Below, in pieces: positions 14,101 to 28,419 of a DNA stretch of 64,000 nt; positions within the stretch are counted from its first letter, which is position 1; each line of letters begins with the position of its first letter. The notes under the pieces were generated by a model. It was given only the letters and a program-made list of their open reading frames with translations. It did no database searches and had not been told where the DNA came from. Made by a program: the position numbers and the translations under genes. The DNA lies in assembly GCA_036785705.1 (NCBI GenBank), contig JAWUZG010000359.1, positions 434,001 through 498,000 on the forward strand, read 5' to 3'. The stretch comes from Acanthornis magna. Lineage: Eukaryota > Chordata > Aves > Passeriformes > Acanthizidae.

Positions 14101-15376
14101 TCACCGTTTCCATCCTGAAGTGTTTTGTACTTTTACCAGTGCCATCCAATAAACCATTCTTACAAAGACTAAATGTTGTTAATCCCTTAATCGAAATATA
14201 TTTTCAATTTATTAACATGAAATTTACACAGGAAGTAATTTTAAATACTTACTAAATATTTACTTGTTTACTTACCATGATCTTATGAATTATGAGGGAT
14301 TAATGGTGTGAGCTGAACTGATATTAAAAAAAGTTTTAAAGCATTTCTGCTTTAAGGGGTTTTTTTAACATGTCTTCATCAGCATCTGTGACTTTTTTGA
14401 GGGAAAGGGGGAGAGAACTACATTTGATTATGTAAATCTGCTAATATAGTTATCCCTACTGAATCAGCTGTCTTGGCATAATATTTTAAACCAGAAAGCA
14501 GTCCTTTCTTAAACAAGAAACATTCTCCTCAAAGTGAGAGCTGAGATCTGTGTCTCTCATCTCATTTCCTGTCTTTCTAATTTTTAATCAAAATAGATGA
14601 AGTCATTGCTTAAAATGGGTATTCAGTCACATGAATATTGTGGAACTGGTAGAACATAGATGTTTAGTAGTAGAAGAGAAGCATGACAGAGGTTAAATCC
14701 CACTGATCTCATTCCTTATCAGAGCCAATGGATCGTATTCACATGACCTCAAGGGGATCTCACATAAAGACTATGAACCACAAACAACCCCCTCTATCCT
14801 CCCCAGCAGTACAAATTGGCTAAACTACTACACAAACATCTAAAAAAATAAATCTTTATTCTGCAAAGTGTTGAATGCTCATACTGTAATCTCAGCAGAA
14901 ACACAAGCACATAGTTCAGGGCGCAGCTGAAACAGCATCAGAGTGCTCTGCACGTGCCTCACTAAGTCTTAAGGACACCGAATTGCAAACATCCTCTTTT
15001 AAACACATACAAACACACTCAAAGAGCAGGAAAAAGATTTCCCTCTTTTGATTAAACATATTTCTGATATTTCTGCATCATACAAACTTCAAAGCACTTT
15101 TAAATGTGAACACTCCTAATCAATACTGAGTAATTTTAACTCCCAAACTGACAACAGTTAATATTTATTTCTTATACCAATCTAAATATTTTATCTCAAG
15201 TCCGTTTTAATGTTTCCTGTGACCCTGCCTCTTTGAGGATAGGAAAGAAATATGATCCTCATGAGGCAGACACAGTTTTACCTGTTGTAGGAGACAATAT
15301 CGCATAAGCACTCCCAGGGAAGATTGGCAGTGCTCTTTCAACCTGTCTTGCTGTCACCAGATGTCAAATTGATAGT
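8188..15376. other. AT-rich non-coding stretch
   Basis: I see no gene, RNA or recognisable transposable element. Open frames are 60-117 codons and scattered on both strands. The longest is 9998-10351 on the minus strand, a low-complexity hydrophobic translation of AT-rich DNA. Confidence 0.55.
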
Positions 15377-15823
15377 CATGGTGGGTTGACATTGGCTGTA
15401 CACTGGGTGCCCACCACTCTACCATTCGCCTCCCCAGCTGGACAGGGGACAGAAAATATAATGAAAGGCTCGTGGAGGGGAAAGATAGGGACAGGGATAG
15501 TCACTGACCAGTTACTGTCACGGGCAAAACAGGTGAGTCACAGGGAAATTAGTACAATTTATTACCACTCACATCAGACTAGGACAATGAGAAATGGGGC
15601 TATTCTCACACTTCCCTCTGGCTGAAGTCGCACAGCTTTTTATCTCCCACTTCTCGACTCTGGTATCCCAGAGGTGCTATCACTGTCTCTGATGGCTTCG
15701 GCCTTGGCCTGCTCGTGGCTCCATCTTGGAGCCAACTGACTCTGCTGGACATGGGGAAGACTTTTCACAGAAGCCACCCCTGTAGCCCACCCTGTAATAA
15801 CCTGGCCACACAAACCAAATACA
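15377..15823 (-). mobile_element. Avian ERV LTR, internally deleted
   Basis: Read on the minus strand, this starts with TGTATTTGGTTTGTGTGG and ends in CAACCCACCATG. These resemble the two ends of a very common avian LTR family (TGTATTGGGTTTGC at one end, CCCACCACA at the other). Only about 447 bp separate them, which I recall as much shorter than typical copies, so the middle appears deleted. The final CA of the LTR is mutated to TG. I found no clear target-site duplication, as expected for an old solo LTR. Family identity rests on recognition of the end sequences, not a search. Confidence 0.7.
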
Positions 15824-18800
15824 CCAATTTATGTATTATATTACAGGAGCTGACACAAATTTTGTTACTGCACAAGTATCAAAGTGCACTTTCCCATTGT
15901 GATGCACCAGCTTCACAGAAGTGATAGTGCAGGAATGTGGTGCTCTCATTTTTCCAAAAGAGATGGGCTTCCCAACAAGACTATGCATTTTCGACAACAG
16001 AGCGCCTCTAGGGAATACCCTAGGAATGTGGTTCCCTTAACACCCTCAGAAAGGTATGCCATCTTGCATAACAGAAGCTGTTCTCTACATGAAAGAGTAT
16101 TACAACACCGCATCAAGCAAAAGAACACAACTTCAGTTTCTTTACAGCGAAATGAAAGCTAGTGAGTCAGTCCCATTTTCATTTTCCTGCGATGCTATAT
16201 GTAACTGATAAATTGTCACAAGAATAAAACATAGATATAAATATTTCTTCCGCATGGAACCACCCATTCAAATTGTAAGAAAGAACCCAAACATCATCAG
16301 CAGTACTCAATGATGTAATTAGAGTATAGTAAGTATACTGTGAATGAGTTTGTTCTCCAATTTGTTTTTCTGCTTGCAATCATAACATTGCCTGAGCCTA
16401 ACTTTTTGTATCTAATGTTCCCTTAGTACCCAGCATTCTAGCTCAGGTTATTTCCTGAAATTCTCTTGCAATCCACAAGGCCACACAAGGTCAGTACTTT
16501 CAGATATTGAACCACTGCCATCTGAAGACATTCCAGCTGTGAGGGTTAGCTAGTTTTCCTGCCATGAACATCTCCTTCATTTACAAGATTGCTTTCTCCA
16601 CATTTCCCTTTTCACTCAGTAAATGAAAATTACATGCATCTCTGTTTTAATGAGGAAAAAATAGAAACTGAAGATTTCATGTCAGAACTCCAGTGTTTCA
16701 AATAAGACTGTTTTCCTTCCTCCCCCCTATTCTTAATGCTCATTTCTCTTTTCCCCTGTGTTCATTAAACTGTCCTGTCTACGGTAATACGGATCAAAGT
16801 CCACTCAGAATTACACAGCCCTAATGCAAAATGATCTACAAAGAACTTCATAATGCTGCTTAATTTGCCGATCTTTAGGGTAAGTTGCCCAAGATACAGA
16901 GATCCCATTCGCATATCAGCTTTCCTAATGACTGGAACTCAGTTCTTAGATTAGTCCATCAGAAAGAATACTCATCAAGGTTAATTTAATCAGGTGTAGA
17001 TAATGTGTTGAAACAGTCTCCAGTCAATGGAGAAAAAAATATCCACCATCAAATCCTAATCTGACTGTTCTGACTCCCTCTGTGGAGGACAAATGCCATC
17101 TCCTCCACTGAGTATAGACGGGGCTGATGGAGATCAGCCTTACTGAGCTAATGTCAGCGTTCACAAGGAGCTCCTTCAAGTTTATTTCCTCATCTCTGTT
17201 TTCCTTTTCTCAGGCTTTACTGTCAGAGGACAAAACTGCTGCCAAAACTCAGACCCCAGAGGACTTAAGGAATATTTAAGTAGTCTCCATACCTACAGAG
17301 TGTATACATTTAGCCAGTTCTTTCTGAAATTGAGATGCATGGAAATGTCACATTCCAGACATCAAAATCTCACTGCAGTGGAGCAGCCTAGGAGATCAAA
17401 ATCAAACTATAACTAAAAGCTTAGACAGAAACACAGAATTTGCAAAGCAAACTAAAATCTGTACATCTGGGAAAAAAATCATATGCACATTTTTTGCTGT
17501 GCAGGTGACAAGCACAGAACTTTATGGGATACAAACACAGGTCCATGCTGGTGGACTTTTACATGCATGTATGCCACTAAAAATTAAGATGTGGGTGTGG
17601 GTACTGACCATGCTCACCCATGCAAGTGTGCTCAAAAAGACTTTTGATGACATGAAAACAGCGTCAGTGCATAGCTATTTATGACTTTAAGGTGGCCTCC
17701 CGCATCTTATAAATTTCTGAAGCAACTAAGAGTTGAGAAAGGAAGCTGGTGCTGTGATGTTGATCATAGCATCATCCTGGGCGCCTGCACAGTCGTGCAG
17801 GAAAAGGCGAGCCCCTAAAGCCAAGCAGCAGTGTCACTTCTTCCCAGCATGCAGTCTTCAGAAGCAGGCACAGGGAACATATCAAGAATATAGCAAAGAT
17901 GTGTAGGAAAAAAAAATCACGAGGAATGGACACCAAGATCTATGTAATAAAAGATCAGTCTTTGTTACTTCCTTGGTTCCTCTGATATTCAAGGGCACCA
18001 CAGTCTCACAAAGCATTGACCTTCCCAGCAGCCCCACATGGGTGAGAAGTACTCCCCTCCCTCCACGTGGGGACATGAGGTACGAGTGATCAAGAAAAAT
18101 GAGTCTGATGCAGCCTGGGATGTGGCCCTGAGAAGTTTGGCCAGCTGAGATGAGAACTGAGGAGCCATCTTCTGGCTCCTCATTCAGCTCCTGAAGAGAG
18201 AACCAGGGACTCAGTCAAGTAAGACTTGCAAGTTACGGCCTGAAAGCACCAAGGAAAAGACTATAGATCTCTCTAAATCCTGAGTGAAGCACCACCTTTC
18301 CATATTTTTCACTAATATTTCCATGAATATTTCTTTCCACAGCTATAACCATCAACTCAACTAGATTTTCCTGTGGTACGTGGAGAGGGAATTCCCCACA
18401 ATTAGTAAGAATATATAAAATTTAGTTTCCTTATTTGAAAGTATATAACATCTAATTCCCTGATTGCCATAGGTCATATAACTATGTTCAGAAACACCAA
18501 AATAGGAAAACATACTTGCCATAAATTGTTCTTTTCAAAACATACCACCAGCTAAAGCATGGTATTAAAGCTAATTTTAACATAATCTGAAATAGGATCA
18601 GAATAAGGATCACATTTCCCATGTTACATCTATTTTCAGGTTTAAAATATTCAAAACAAAAATGTTTACTTTTCCTAAATTTAAAAGCAACATGCATGGC
18701 AAACTATATTCTGGCCAACACTGCTCATCAATTGAACATTTCAGGGTTTTTCTGGACATACAGAGCTCTCACTGCAATGAATCAGGCAGAACTGAATATA

Positions 18801-21800
18801 AATTTTTACCTAGATCCAAACAGAGGACTTAATAATTACTAGTGAAGGAATACTTTCAAATTCTTGTTTTATTTCATTTCTCATTTTTAGTCACATTTTC
18901 TCTGAGCTTTAAGAATGACTTTAGGCTATTCAGTTTCAGCAAACCTGGCTGGATTAATCAACAGCATCACACATTTTGTACCAGACCAAATATTGATCCA
19001 TGAAGAGTTATTTCTGAAGGGTATTAGAAATGGAAAACTTCCATGTGTTCTTTTCTGTAACTCGTTCACCTATCTCTATACAAAATTGAAGTTTCATTTA
19101 TGGTTTTTACAGTTTGGTCTAGACTTACTCTGAAAAAGTATTCAGGAGATGCACACAGAAATTACCATGCCTTTAGGAATTTGAAAGTATAAATCTGCAC
19201 TTTTAAACTACAAATATCCATTTCAATACTTACAAATAAAATAATAAGCCATTTTATGATTTCTATTTAGCTTGTTTTTCAGAAAAACCAAAGTAAAAAA
19301 TTTTAAAAATTGGGAATAACAATCCCACCAAAAATTTAAGGATCCGATCTTTCAAGAAAACCCAGACTCAGTTGAAAACTTGATCATTGATGCCCATTCC
19401 TGATTTCAAGGAGAATTAAAAGCACAGAAAACTTCTTTACAGGACTCCTTATTATATTGTGTACTTTGTTGTGCTTTGTGAGAACTCAGTAAAATTAATA
19501 ATTTCAGCTTAGAAAGATGAGACATTCTGTGCCTTAGCTGGAAGCTATCTTCCTTGTCTATTAGTCAAACATTCAAAAGGATATAACACAGAGTTTAGTT
19601 TCTGGCCTGGCAACATTTCTCAGCTGCTTTACATGAGGTTTGCTGCTAATAACTAGACAGGATGTAAAGAACTAAGGAACATCAAAAAGTGGTTCTAGGA
19701 TAAATATGTTTCACTGCCAACACAGGAACTGAGCATTTGTGCAAATCTAAGACAGAGTTTGGTTTTCTTTAGGAACTGATTCTTTATCGATGCTTCTAAA
19801 CATGAACAGTTTCCATAATGCATTCGGTATATTAAATTACCAGCTTAGCTTTCAAGCAGAGTCTACTGTCACAAATCTGTTCTACCTCCCATACGTTCCA
19901 AACTTCAAAGATTTTTCAAATATCTGTTTTGGTCCCAGTGCTATTCTATTGAGAACAGGCCCAAACAAAATTTGTAAGACAAAGGTAATGAAATTACAGG
20001 ATATGTCACTTTGATCTGTTTTCTTCAGTGCACCACACAAACCAGACCCTGAAAAGTACATCTGAAGATAAACAGCTCATACACTGTTGAAGCACTGTGC
20101 ATTTTCAGCATTTCCTGTGCTGAAACAGCCTTGAGTGGGCTATGTAGATAAATGAACACCATGAAAAGCACAGACAGATCTGCTTGCAAGATACTTAACA
20201 CTGCTTGTGGGATAAACATTCATACAAGTCAAGACTCCACTGAGTATATAGAAATTAAATATATCATTTGGAAATACAATAAACAAAAATGTTTCACAAA
20301 CTTAGAGCTGATCTGAGAAAGTGCAGATTAAGCCGAGTACAATCTTCTAAAGGTACAGAGCCTCCTGCCACCGCAGCAGTGTCTGCAGACTCCTGATTTC
20401 ACCAAATGTGCCCCAGTTTCCATGCCACGTACATTATCCTATATGTTGTGCAGCAAATTGAGTGAAAACATGGATGAAGGCACAGGTCAGTGCTGGCTTT
20501 TGCTGAGGTGGAGTGCAGTGACAGTGTACTTGGGTGAAAAAACACTGGAGAGGCATTTCCTCCCTTCCAGATGACTGGCAGCAGGGAAGTGATACAGCCC
20601 TAAAGCACAGGTGCCCTCATCCAAAGGGAGGGACTTGGGTCACTAAAAGGACCTGCAAGAAACAGGGACAGCTACTTGTCTTCCTCAAGCTGACTGGTTA
20701 GTGAGAAGGAGCACCATTCACTCCCAACACATGCACCTTTCACATCAGCTTCCGCAGATCGTTTTCTCTTCCTTCTCAAGCCAGTATAGATTAAACAGAT
20801 TTACCAGAGATTCCACGGTACACGTGAAAGATGATTGACATCGAATCACTGTGACCCCCAAATCAGTTACACCCTAAAAGGTCAAAAGCAGCACACTTTG
20901 TTTAACAGATTCAAAAATCTGACTGTGACTTACTGTCCTTTCAATACAAACAGTTGTATTTACTGACAAATTGGCATTGTTTTTCCAAAGAAGAATCTCT
21001 TTCCTTATTTCAAGACCAAGGCCAAACCAAAACGATCTGAACTGCTACTTAGACACAGATCAAATATAATATCCCTAAAGGTCATGTCAAGAGCCATCCT
21101 TCAAGGTTAGCTGCATTAGATGATGACTATAAACAAGTAGATAACAATAGCTAAATAGACATTTGCTTTTTGCAACACGTTCTCACTGGCATCAGTAGAT
21201 CTGCTAATGGGAGCAAGTGCAACTCACTAGGATGTGTCTGCTAGGACAGCAGAGGGGGCATTGCCCATTTTGCTTTAGAAACACACAGCAGTGAAGGAAC
21301 AGGATGAGGATTGCATAAGAAAAAATCACATTTGCTGAAGAAATTGCACCTGACTTAAAGAAGGCCTAAAAGACCACTTTCCAGTTTGTTTCTAGGATAA
21401 GATGGTTATGAGGGTGAAGCATATGAATAGCAAAAGGCTTATTTTTTATCTTTTCTCCTCAGCTGATTTTTCACAGCACAGACTAGGAGCACAGTCAATA
21501 AGGTCTGGATGAATATTGCAAAATTAATTAGGAAACTGCAAAGGAAACAGCCAGGAAACTGAAAATTAAGCAGATCAAACAGGAGGTCCACATATCGACC
21601 ATGGTCAACATCCAGGGAGAAAACTTTCACACATCTTTCAGTCTCACACCTTCACAGCGGCAAAAGACTGCAGTATGACCATCTCCTACTTTGCTGAAAA
21701 CAGCTGCTAATAGCTCCAGCACCAGAAAATCTAGAGAAAAATTGTTTTCCTAGGAAGCTCCTTTCATCTCTATAGGTCTTGGACACCATTAAGTCACACT

Positions 21801-23346
21801 TGTAACTTTGAGGGCATTCTTTATCCGTGGAAATGCATAACAAAATGGGACACATTACACATATTCTCCAGTCAGCAGCAGGCAAGCACTGGTTTATGCA
21901 CAAGCAAGGTGTGCATCGTTTCCCCACAGAAAGCTTCAATTATCTTAATGAGACTACTCATGTTGGAAGCATCTACATCAAACAATCTGTTTAGTTTATT
22001 TAAGATGTGATAAGGAGGCAGTTAGTGCATAGACTCAGTGTGGAAGATACTCTTTGCTTTTTCCTCAGACAAACTCATAAGAATTCACATCAATGGAAGC
22101 TGAAGCTAACCAAATTCAGGCTAGAAGTTTAATCACTGCAACGTCACACTGAAATGCAGAGGCTTTAGCATTGCCTGACACCTTGAAATCAAAGCTAGCA
22201 AACTGTTAAAGATGTGCTATAACTCAGACACATATTCATGGGCCTGACATAGCAACTGTTGTTGTGGTTTGTTGCCCAATATTATAAAGGTTGTCACTGA
22301 AGATCTTGGCTCTACCTCTGGTCACAGAGCACTTTAATCTATGGCGCTATTCATTTTACCTTCTTTCTGTGTCAAAAGGTAAAATGTATCAGTCTGTATG
22401 TGAACTTAAGTCACCAGCTTAAACATGTAAGGAAGGATGAAAAAGATAGAAACTCTTCACTTTAAGAGATTTTTGCTAGGACAGTTTTAAGTCTGTTTTA
22501 CAATGTGAGTGGGTTGTTTTGTTCGGTTGGTCTTTTTAAGAGGAAAATGGCAGTGCTTTTGGATGGCTCCATTCACAAGATCGGAAGAGAAAGCAAAGAG
22601 ATCTTCCTCCTCAAAAACATTTAATATAGACTAATAAACTTAAATGAAATTGATGGAAAATATAGATAAATTAAGTAAAAAATAATTACAATATATTTCC
22701 CACAGACCTGAGGAATGTGAAATAATAGTTACCTGGCTCCAGGTGGCAACAATTTCTATTCCTACAAATATTTTTGACATAGCTCTGTGATAATATAGGA
22801 TGAAATGAAGACCTCTTTTTGAGTGATAGGGCATGGCCAAGATATCTTGGAAAATACTTCAAAAAGGCTTTCTAGTTTGATTCATTTGAAAATTCTCTTT
22901 GTTCAGTTTTATACTGAGGATAAGGTTGTGGCAAGAGTAAAAGCAAGAATAGCATAAGAGCATTTGTAGAAGGAAAGGAGTGTCAAGAGAGAGCCCTTGA
23001 GTGCCCTCTGTCCCAGCTTTCCTCTTCCAACCGGAAAAAGCACCTGAAAAAAAAAGTTGGTGCTTTCATGTTCTCCTAATATTACTTTTCTTGTCTAGAG
23101 CATTTGCTGATAGCAGTCTTCCAAACTCTTTGGAAGAGTTTTTTCTGGAACAGTTTTTCTGGAAATTACTTTCTGAAATAATCTTACTTAAACAAATAAA
23201 AACCAGCTGTCTTCTCGGGACTAGAAATCATTGGATATACAAACACATGACACTGTAAGCAAAGATATACAGGAAAAAGGTTGTGAGCAATACATCAGGC
23301 AAAGCACTCAACAAAACCACAAGAACAGAGCCATGAGGAATCTTAC
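15824..23346. other. AT-rich non-coding stretch
   Basis: No gene supported. Open frames are under 100 codons and share no recognisable family. A slightly GC-richer patch at about 20340-20860 has no repeat or exon signature that I can name. Confidence 0.55.
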
Positions 23347-23894
23347 TGTGCTGGTTTTGGCTGCAGTACAGTTGGTTTTCTTCACAGTGGTTCATATGGG
23401 GCTTAGTTTCAGATTTGTGCTGAACATGGTGATGATAATACAGAGATGTTTTTGTTACTGCTGAGCAGGGCATACACAGAGCCAAGGTCTTTGCTGCTTT
23501 TCCTACAGCCATGCTGGTGAGGAGGCTGGAGGTGCATGGGAGGAGACACAGCTGGGACAGGTGACCCAAACTGACCAAAGGGAAATGCCAGACCATGTGA
23601 CATCCTGCTCAGGGGAGGGGGGATATAGTAGGAAGAAGAGGAACATCTGAAGTCATGGCTTTTGCCTCCCCAAGTCACTGTTACCTGTGATGGGGCCCTT
23701 GGGAAACACTGAATTAATTCCTTGTTTTCCTTTGCTTGTGTGTTTGACTTTTGCTTTCCCTATTAAACTGTCTTTATCTCAACCCACGAGTTTTCTCATT
23801 TTTACCCTTCCCATTCTCTCCCCAGTCCCACTGGTGGGGGAGAGAGCGAGCAGCTGCCTGGGGCTCGGCTGCTGGCTGGGGTTAAACCATGACA
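23347..23894 (+). mobile_element. Near full-length solo LTR, avian ERVL-like family
   Basis: Begins TGTGCTGGTTTTGGCTG and ends GGGTTAAACCATGACA, giving TG...CA termini over 548 bp. The order of landmarks matches a very abundant avian LTR: a block near 23555 with GACAGGTGACCCAAACTGAC, a degenerate TATA region near 23620, CCCAAGTCACTGTTAC near 23673, an ATTAAA polyadenylation signal at 23762-23767, then TATCTCAACCCACGAG. The frames on both strands are LTR shadows. I see no internal retroviral sequence beside it, so it is a solo LTR. No matching target duplication was found, suggesting age. Confidence 0.85.
23762..23767 (+). promoter_or_regulatory. LTR polyadenylation signal ATTAAA
   Basis: ATTAAA followed by CTGTCTTTATCTC, in the expected place for the R/U5 boundary of the plus-strand solo LTR. 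Confidence 0.55.
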
Positions 23895-26800
23895 GAGGCT
23901 AAGGCAAAGCCTCAGAAACAGGCAGAGGAAGAGAAGGAACTACACTTCCTTCAAGTACTCTCTGTACTCCAAACATTTACAGCCACAGCTTTTCTTAAGC
24001 CAAGCATGCTTTCACTCATTTACTAATTCTCCAGAGAACACTGTCAGGAATTTGCATGACGTTTTAATACACACAATGGCCTGCGGCAAGGATTTCCACC
24101 GATTAACAACACATGACGTCGAGAGCTGGCTTCTCTGTTTTGTTTTGCATTTATTACCGACAAATTTAAGCATGAATCCTTTACCAGCATCCAATAGCTG
24201 TAACACTCTTAGGAAGGATAAATACCACTGAAATCTAATGTCCTCCTCTCTGCTCAACTAGTTTTGGCTGAATTAGACAACTAATAGCAAAAGAATCCAA
24301 ATCACTCACCCAAAATGCATCCTGCAGGATCACTGAGGCATCATTCCCTTGCCTAGGGCTTCTCACCTTCCCCTTGACCAGGTATCATGAGCTCCACCAG
24401 CCACAGGGAGCCCACCAGGGCTCAGACAGCTCTTTCAGGGACACTTCTGTCACCTATCAATCCCACCTATTGGCACCCTTCCTGTGACAATCATAACCTC
24501 TTTCTCAGAGACAAATCCAGTGAATGAGTGTTAGGAATAGCTTCCCTTGTTCTAATAAAACAGTTATACCATAAGTACATTAAAGAGTGGTGGCCACCTT
24601 TGCTCTATTGCCACATGAATCAGGAAGGCAAAATCTGTTCCCACTGACAGATCCTGCTTTGCCTTTTGCCAAGTTTGAATGCTGTGCTGTTCTTTATTTA
24701 ACTTTGGTACTTGCAATGTAAACAGATAGACAATTCTGGTTACATATATCTTTTACTGGGTTAGGGAAAATTAGAAGCAGATGGTAGCGATACTAAGTGT
24801 ACCTATAAAAAACAAGTATCTGGTTCAGAGCTATCTGAAATCAAGGGAGGAGCTTCCACCAGGAGTCTGAAGGGTTATTGGTGACAGTGGCCAAAGCATG
24901 CAGCCATGGGTGAACAGCCTGGTGCTCCCCTTAGCACACACAGCGAGCTTCCTCCTGGGTGACGTGCCCTTGCACTTGCACTAATGGCAGGCAGGGAGAG
25001 GGGACACACCCATCCTGGTGCACCTCTGGTGTCTGAGAGGGTTGTGTCCCTGGGGAGGGAGTGTGCTGATGAGTTGTGCAAGTGTAAACTATAGACAGGA
25101 CTGGACTCTTCAGCCTTCACAGAAATCAGCATCCCTTCAGGTGTGGAGCTGGAGAACGGTTTTGCAAATACAGTGAGAAGAAAGCACAAGTGGCTTTCTT
25201 CTCACAATGGCTCCCCAGCTTCTGAGTGACACTGACAAACTTCCACAGCTACACAGCCCAACATAAGTAGACTTAAGGAGGCATCCTGGTAACACTTCAG
25301 CAGAAGCCTCCATAAGTTTTGTAATGATTCTACTGACAAAAGTCACTTTGGCTGTCTTTCTCTACTCCCCAGTTAAACCCAATTCCTCACTTTCTGCCAG
25401 CAAAGAAGTAAGACAGACCTTAACAAAACAGAAATGTTCAGAAAGTGCTACATTTCCATCCATCAGAAAGCAAAAGCACAGATAAGGTATGAGTCCCACT
25501 AAATCAAAACCTACAATTAAAGAAACTGTTGTCTGCACTCCATAACCAAGTTGTGTTTACACGGCAATTTTATCCAGCTTGTCATCTCATCAGCTTTCAG
25601 AACTTGTATTTCAGAGAACTCATTGCATAGTTACATTATGCTGTCTCCACAATTATTTCCATTAGATAGCAATAATAGGTCATATTATAAAGATTTCACT
25701 TGTTTTTCTGGCTAATGACTAAGTAAAAATTCTTTATGTAACCCAACATATTAATGTTTAAAAACATTTTGATTGCATCTAGAAAGATTCCAGGAATTCA
25801 TTTGAAAACAATTCTCTGAGCTGCATGCTGCCTTTATGATTTTGCTAGAATTTATAATCAATTTTAATTAGCATTTACACTTAAGATGTAATGTATCATA
25901 ATCCAGTCTCATTCTCTTAAAAATCATTAAAATTAGTGAGAAAAGACAAGCTAATATTTTTTTTTTCACTTCATCTAGGAGGGTTTTTTTCAGTTCAGTA
26001 ATAGTATAGGTACATATACTATCCATTCAAAGATGGGAAAATTGATGAAAAGTAATTAACAGCACAAATTAAGTTTTCCTATCACCCTGAAACAAAATAA
26101 CTATCAGTAGATGCTAATTAGCTGGCAAGTATAAGGAAAGACAGTCTGACAAGGGCATTCAGAACAAAAAGTTCCAAGTTCTATTTAGCACAATTATCCA
26201 ATTTTTATGTGCTGCGTGCTTCTGGCTCCCCTAGTCAAGATCCCTGTTTGAGGACAGAGTGGCTGTTTCTCTCCTCCTCAGCAGAAGATAAAGAAGGACC
26301 AAAGAATATGTGTAATGTCAGTCTCATTTCTCAGTCAAATTCAGCCAGCTATAAGCATAATTCACAATATAAATTAGTGTTGTTGCAAATCATAGTCTGG
26401 GCTTTGTTTCCTTTTCCTCTCACAGATATGACCTATACGTCAGGCTGAATTCTGGGTATCTTCTCCATATGCTAAATCATGCAAACTAGTGCATTTTCTT
26501 TGATCTTCCTGACACACCTCTACATCTACAGATAAAAAATGCTGCTTCCTCCTGCTCTACCCCCCCACCAAAAAAAGGCAGGCTGTCAGGAGCAGTGGGT
26601 CTCATCATTTCTATGCATTATCTAAGGGACAGCAACCAATGCGGCAAGGGGATGTTCTGTGCTCTCCCTACAAGGAAGGGAACAAAAGCAAGACACTGGT
26701 TCGAAGGTCTTTGAGAGCTTTCTAATCCTCAAAGGAATTACAGGATTCAACCATTAAAAAAAAAACCCAAAAAACAAAAAACAGCTAAGTCCGAGGGAAG

Positions 26801-28414
26801 GGGTATGAGCTGATGTGCCATGCCTTCTGTTTGAATTTGCCACAGCTGCTTTCCAGTACATATGGAAGAACTGGGTAAACACATGAATAGTTTCTTCAGT
26901 AATTTACTTAAATAAAATAGATAATTAGTTTAAATGCTAAAAGAGGAAAGAAAACACTGGGCCACTTCTATCCTCCTATAGTCCCATATTCCCAAAATTG
27001 TGAGGATACAAATGCCGCCAGTGTAGCTGCCAAGACACAACTGAGGGGTAATGGTATCTTCTGAACTTCAGGAGCAAAAGGCAAGAGCAAACACAGGCAA
27101 CACAATCTCAAAATCTCTTACTGACAGGAGGCAAAAAGCCACATTTCTTACAGGGTCCTTCCTTGTTTATGTCTAGGAGGTTGTCTGAGACTAAAGACTA
27201 CTACCTACTACCTACTACCTTCCCTGTCACTTTTAAAATGTTATATGTCTTTCTTTTCTTCCCCTCATGTATTTTTTTCTTTTTTTTTTCCAATAAATTA
27301 CATATGGTGGTAATAGAAAACACAAGCTACACAATGTGAATTCCCAAATCCTCGGAATTAATTAGTACTTCACTGAAACGCCATTTAAGAAAAATGGACT
27401 TTTATTACTACGACTAATCAGAGCAATGCTGTTTACAGTAAGGGTATGTTGTGGATGCCTCTAAACTGCTTTTGCAATATAGAAGAAAAATTGGCAGCAA
27501 ATGACATATATTGGCTTGCATTCATGCTGTTCCAGGTTGGTTATATTTACACTGCTCTGTAGAAAGCAGGCCCTGCTGGATATGTGGAAAAGATGTCAAT
27601 ATATCTGTGTTCAGTAGCCAGGGCTTCCTCTAAAAGGGAACAAGTTGTTTTTGTGCCAAGAGGAGGCAAGAAGATAACTGACACTGGGCAATCACAGAGC
27701 TGGGGCCGTCACAGAGCTGGGGCCGTCACAGAGCTGGGGCCACAGTGCAAAACAGAGAGCGAGACAAACAAGAGCACAAACATATCCATGAAATGTATGT
27801 CACACACTCACACATGTAAATCACTTTAGAAGATTTTGGAAGGACATCAATAACTTCAAAAATAATTAGTAACCGAATCACTGTGTGGGCGTTTACCGCT
27901 GCAGCACACAGTATCGAGGGTCATGGTAAGGGACTTAGAGTGATATGGAGCTTTTCCATCTGCTTTCATTTTGCTTACTTTCTACAACAGAAATATTTGA
28001 TGCAGACTGAGTTTTGCTGTCCTTTCTCCATGTGCCCCTGCAGCTCTGTGGGTCTTATATCCAGAGGTAGAAAAGAAAACCAACAGAAATCATTGAGCCA
28101 ATGATACACAGCAGGAATATGAACAGCATCACATTAGGTAAAACGATTACTTCTTTTTTGGTTGGTTTTAAATCAGCAGCATTTCACTGTGCCTCTTTTT
28201 ACTTAATATTTTTCCATAAGAGGTTTTATTTGTTGTGATTTAAATGCTTTAATTCTTCACAATATTTAAGGTATTTTATACAACACAAACATCTCTCTGA
28301 AACATTCCTGCTCTTTGTTTAAGTTCAGAGAATTTAAGAATCAGTCGAGCAGTTGACAAGACTGCTCTCACCAAGTAAACCAGCAACAATCCTGTTCTCA
28401 CAGGACCACTATTT
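23895..28414. other. Non-coding stretch left of the full-length ERV
   Basis: No gene supported. A GC-richer patch at about 24840-25350 has overlapping frames on the minus strand (104 and 69 codons) in different phases. It might be an unrecognised repeat. The region ends at the ERV target duplication. Confidence 0.5.
27692..27741 (+). repeat. 17-bp tandem repeat, 3 copies
   Basis: Unit TCACAGAGCTGGGGCCG at 27692-27708 and 27709-27725. A third copy from 27726 matches for 16 bases. Confidence 0.95.
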
Positions 28415-28419
28415 AAACT
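28415..28419 (+). repeat. Target-site duplication (left)
   Basis: AAACT directly outside the left LTR. The same 5 bp lies directly outside the right LTR at 35406-35410. This confirms that both element ends are intact and that the pair derives from one integration event. Confidence 0.9.
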
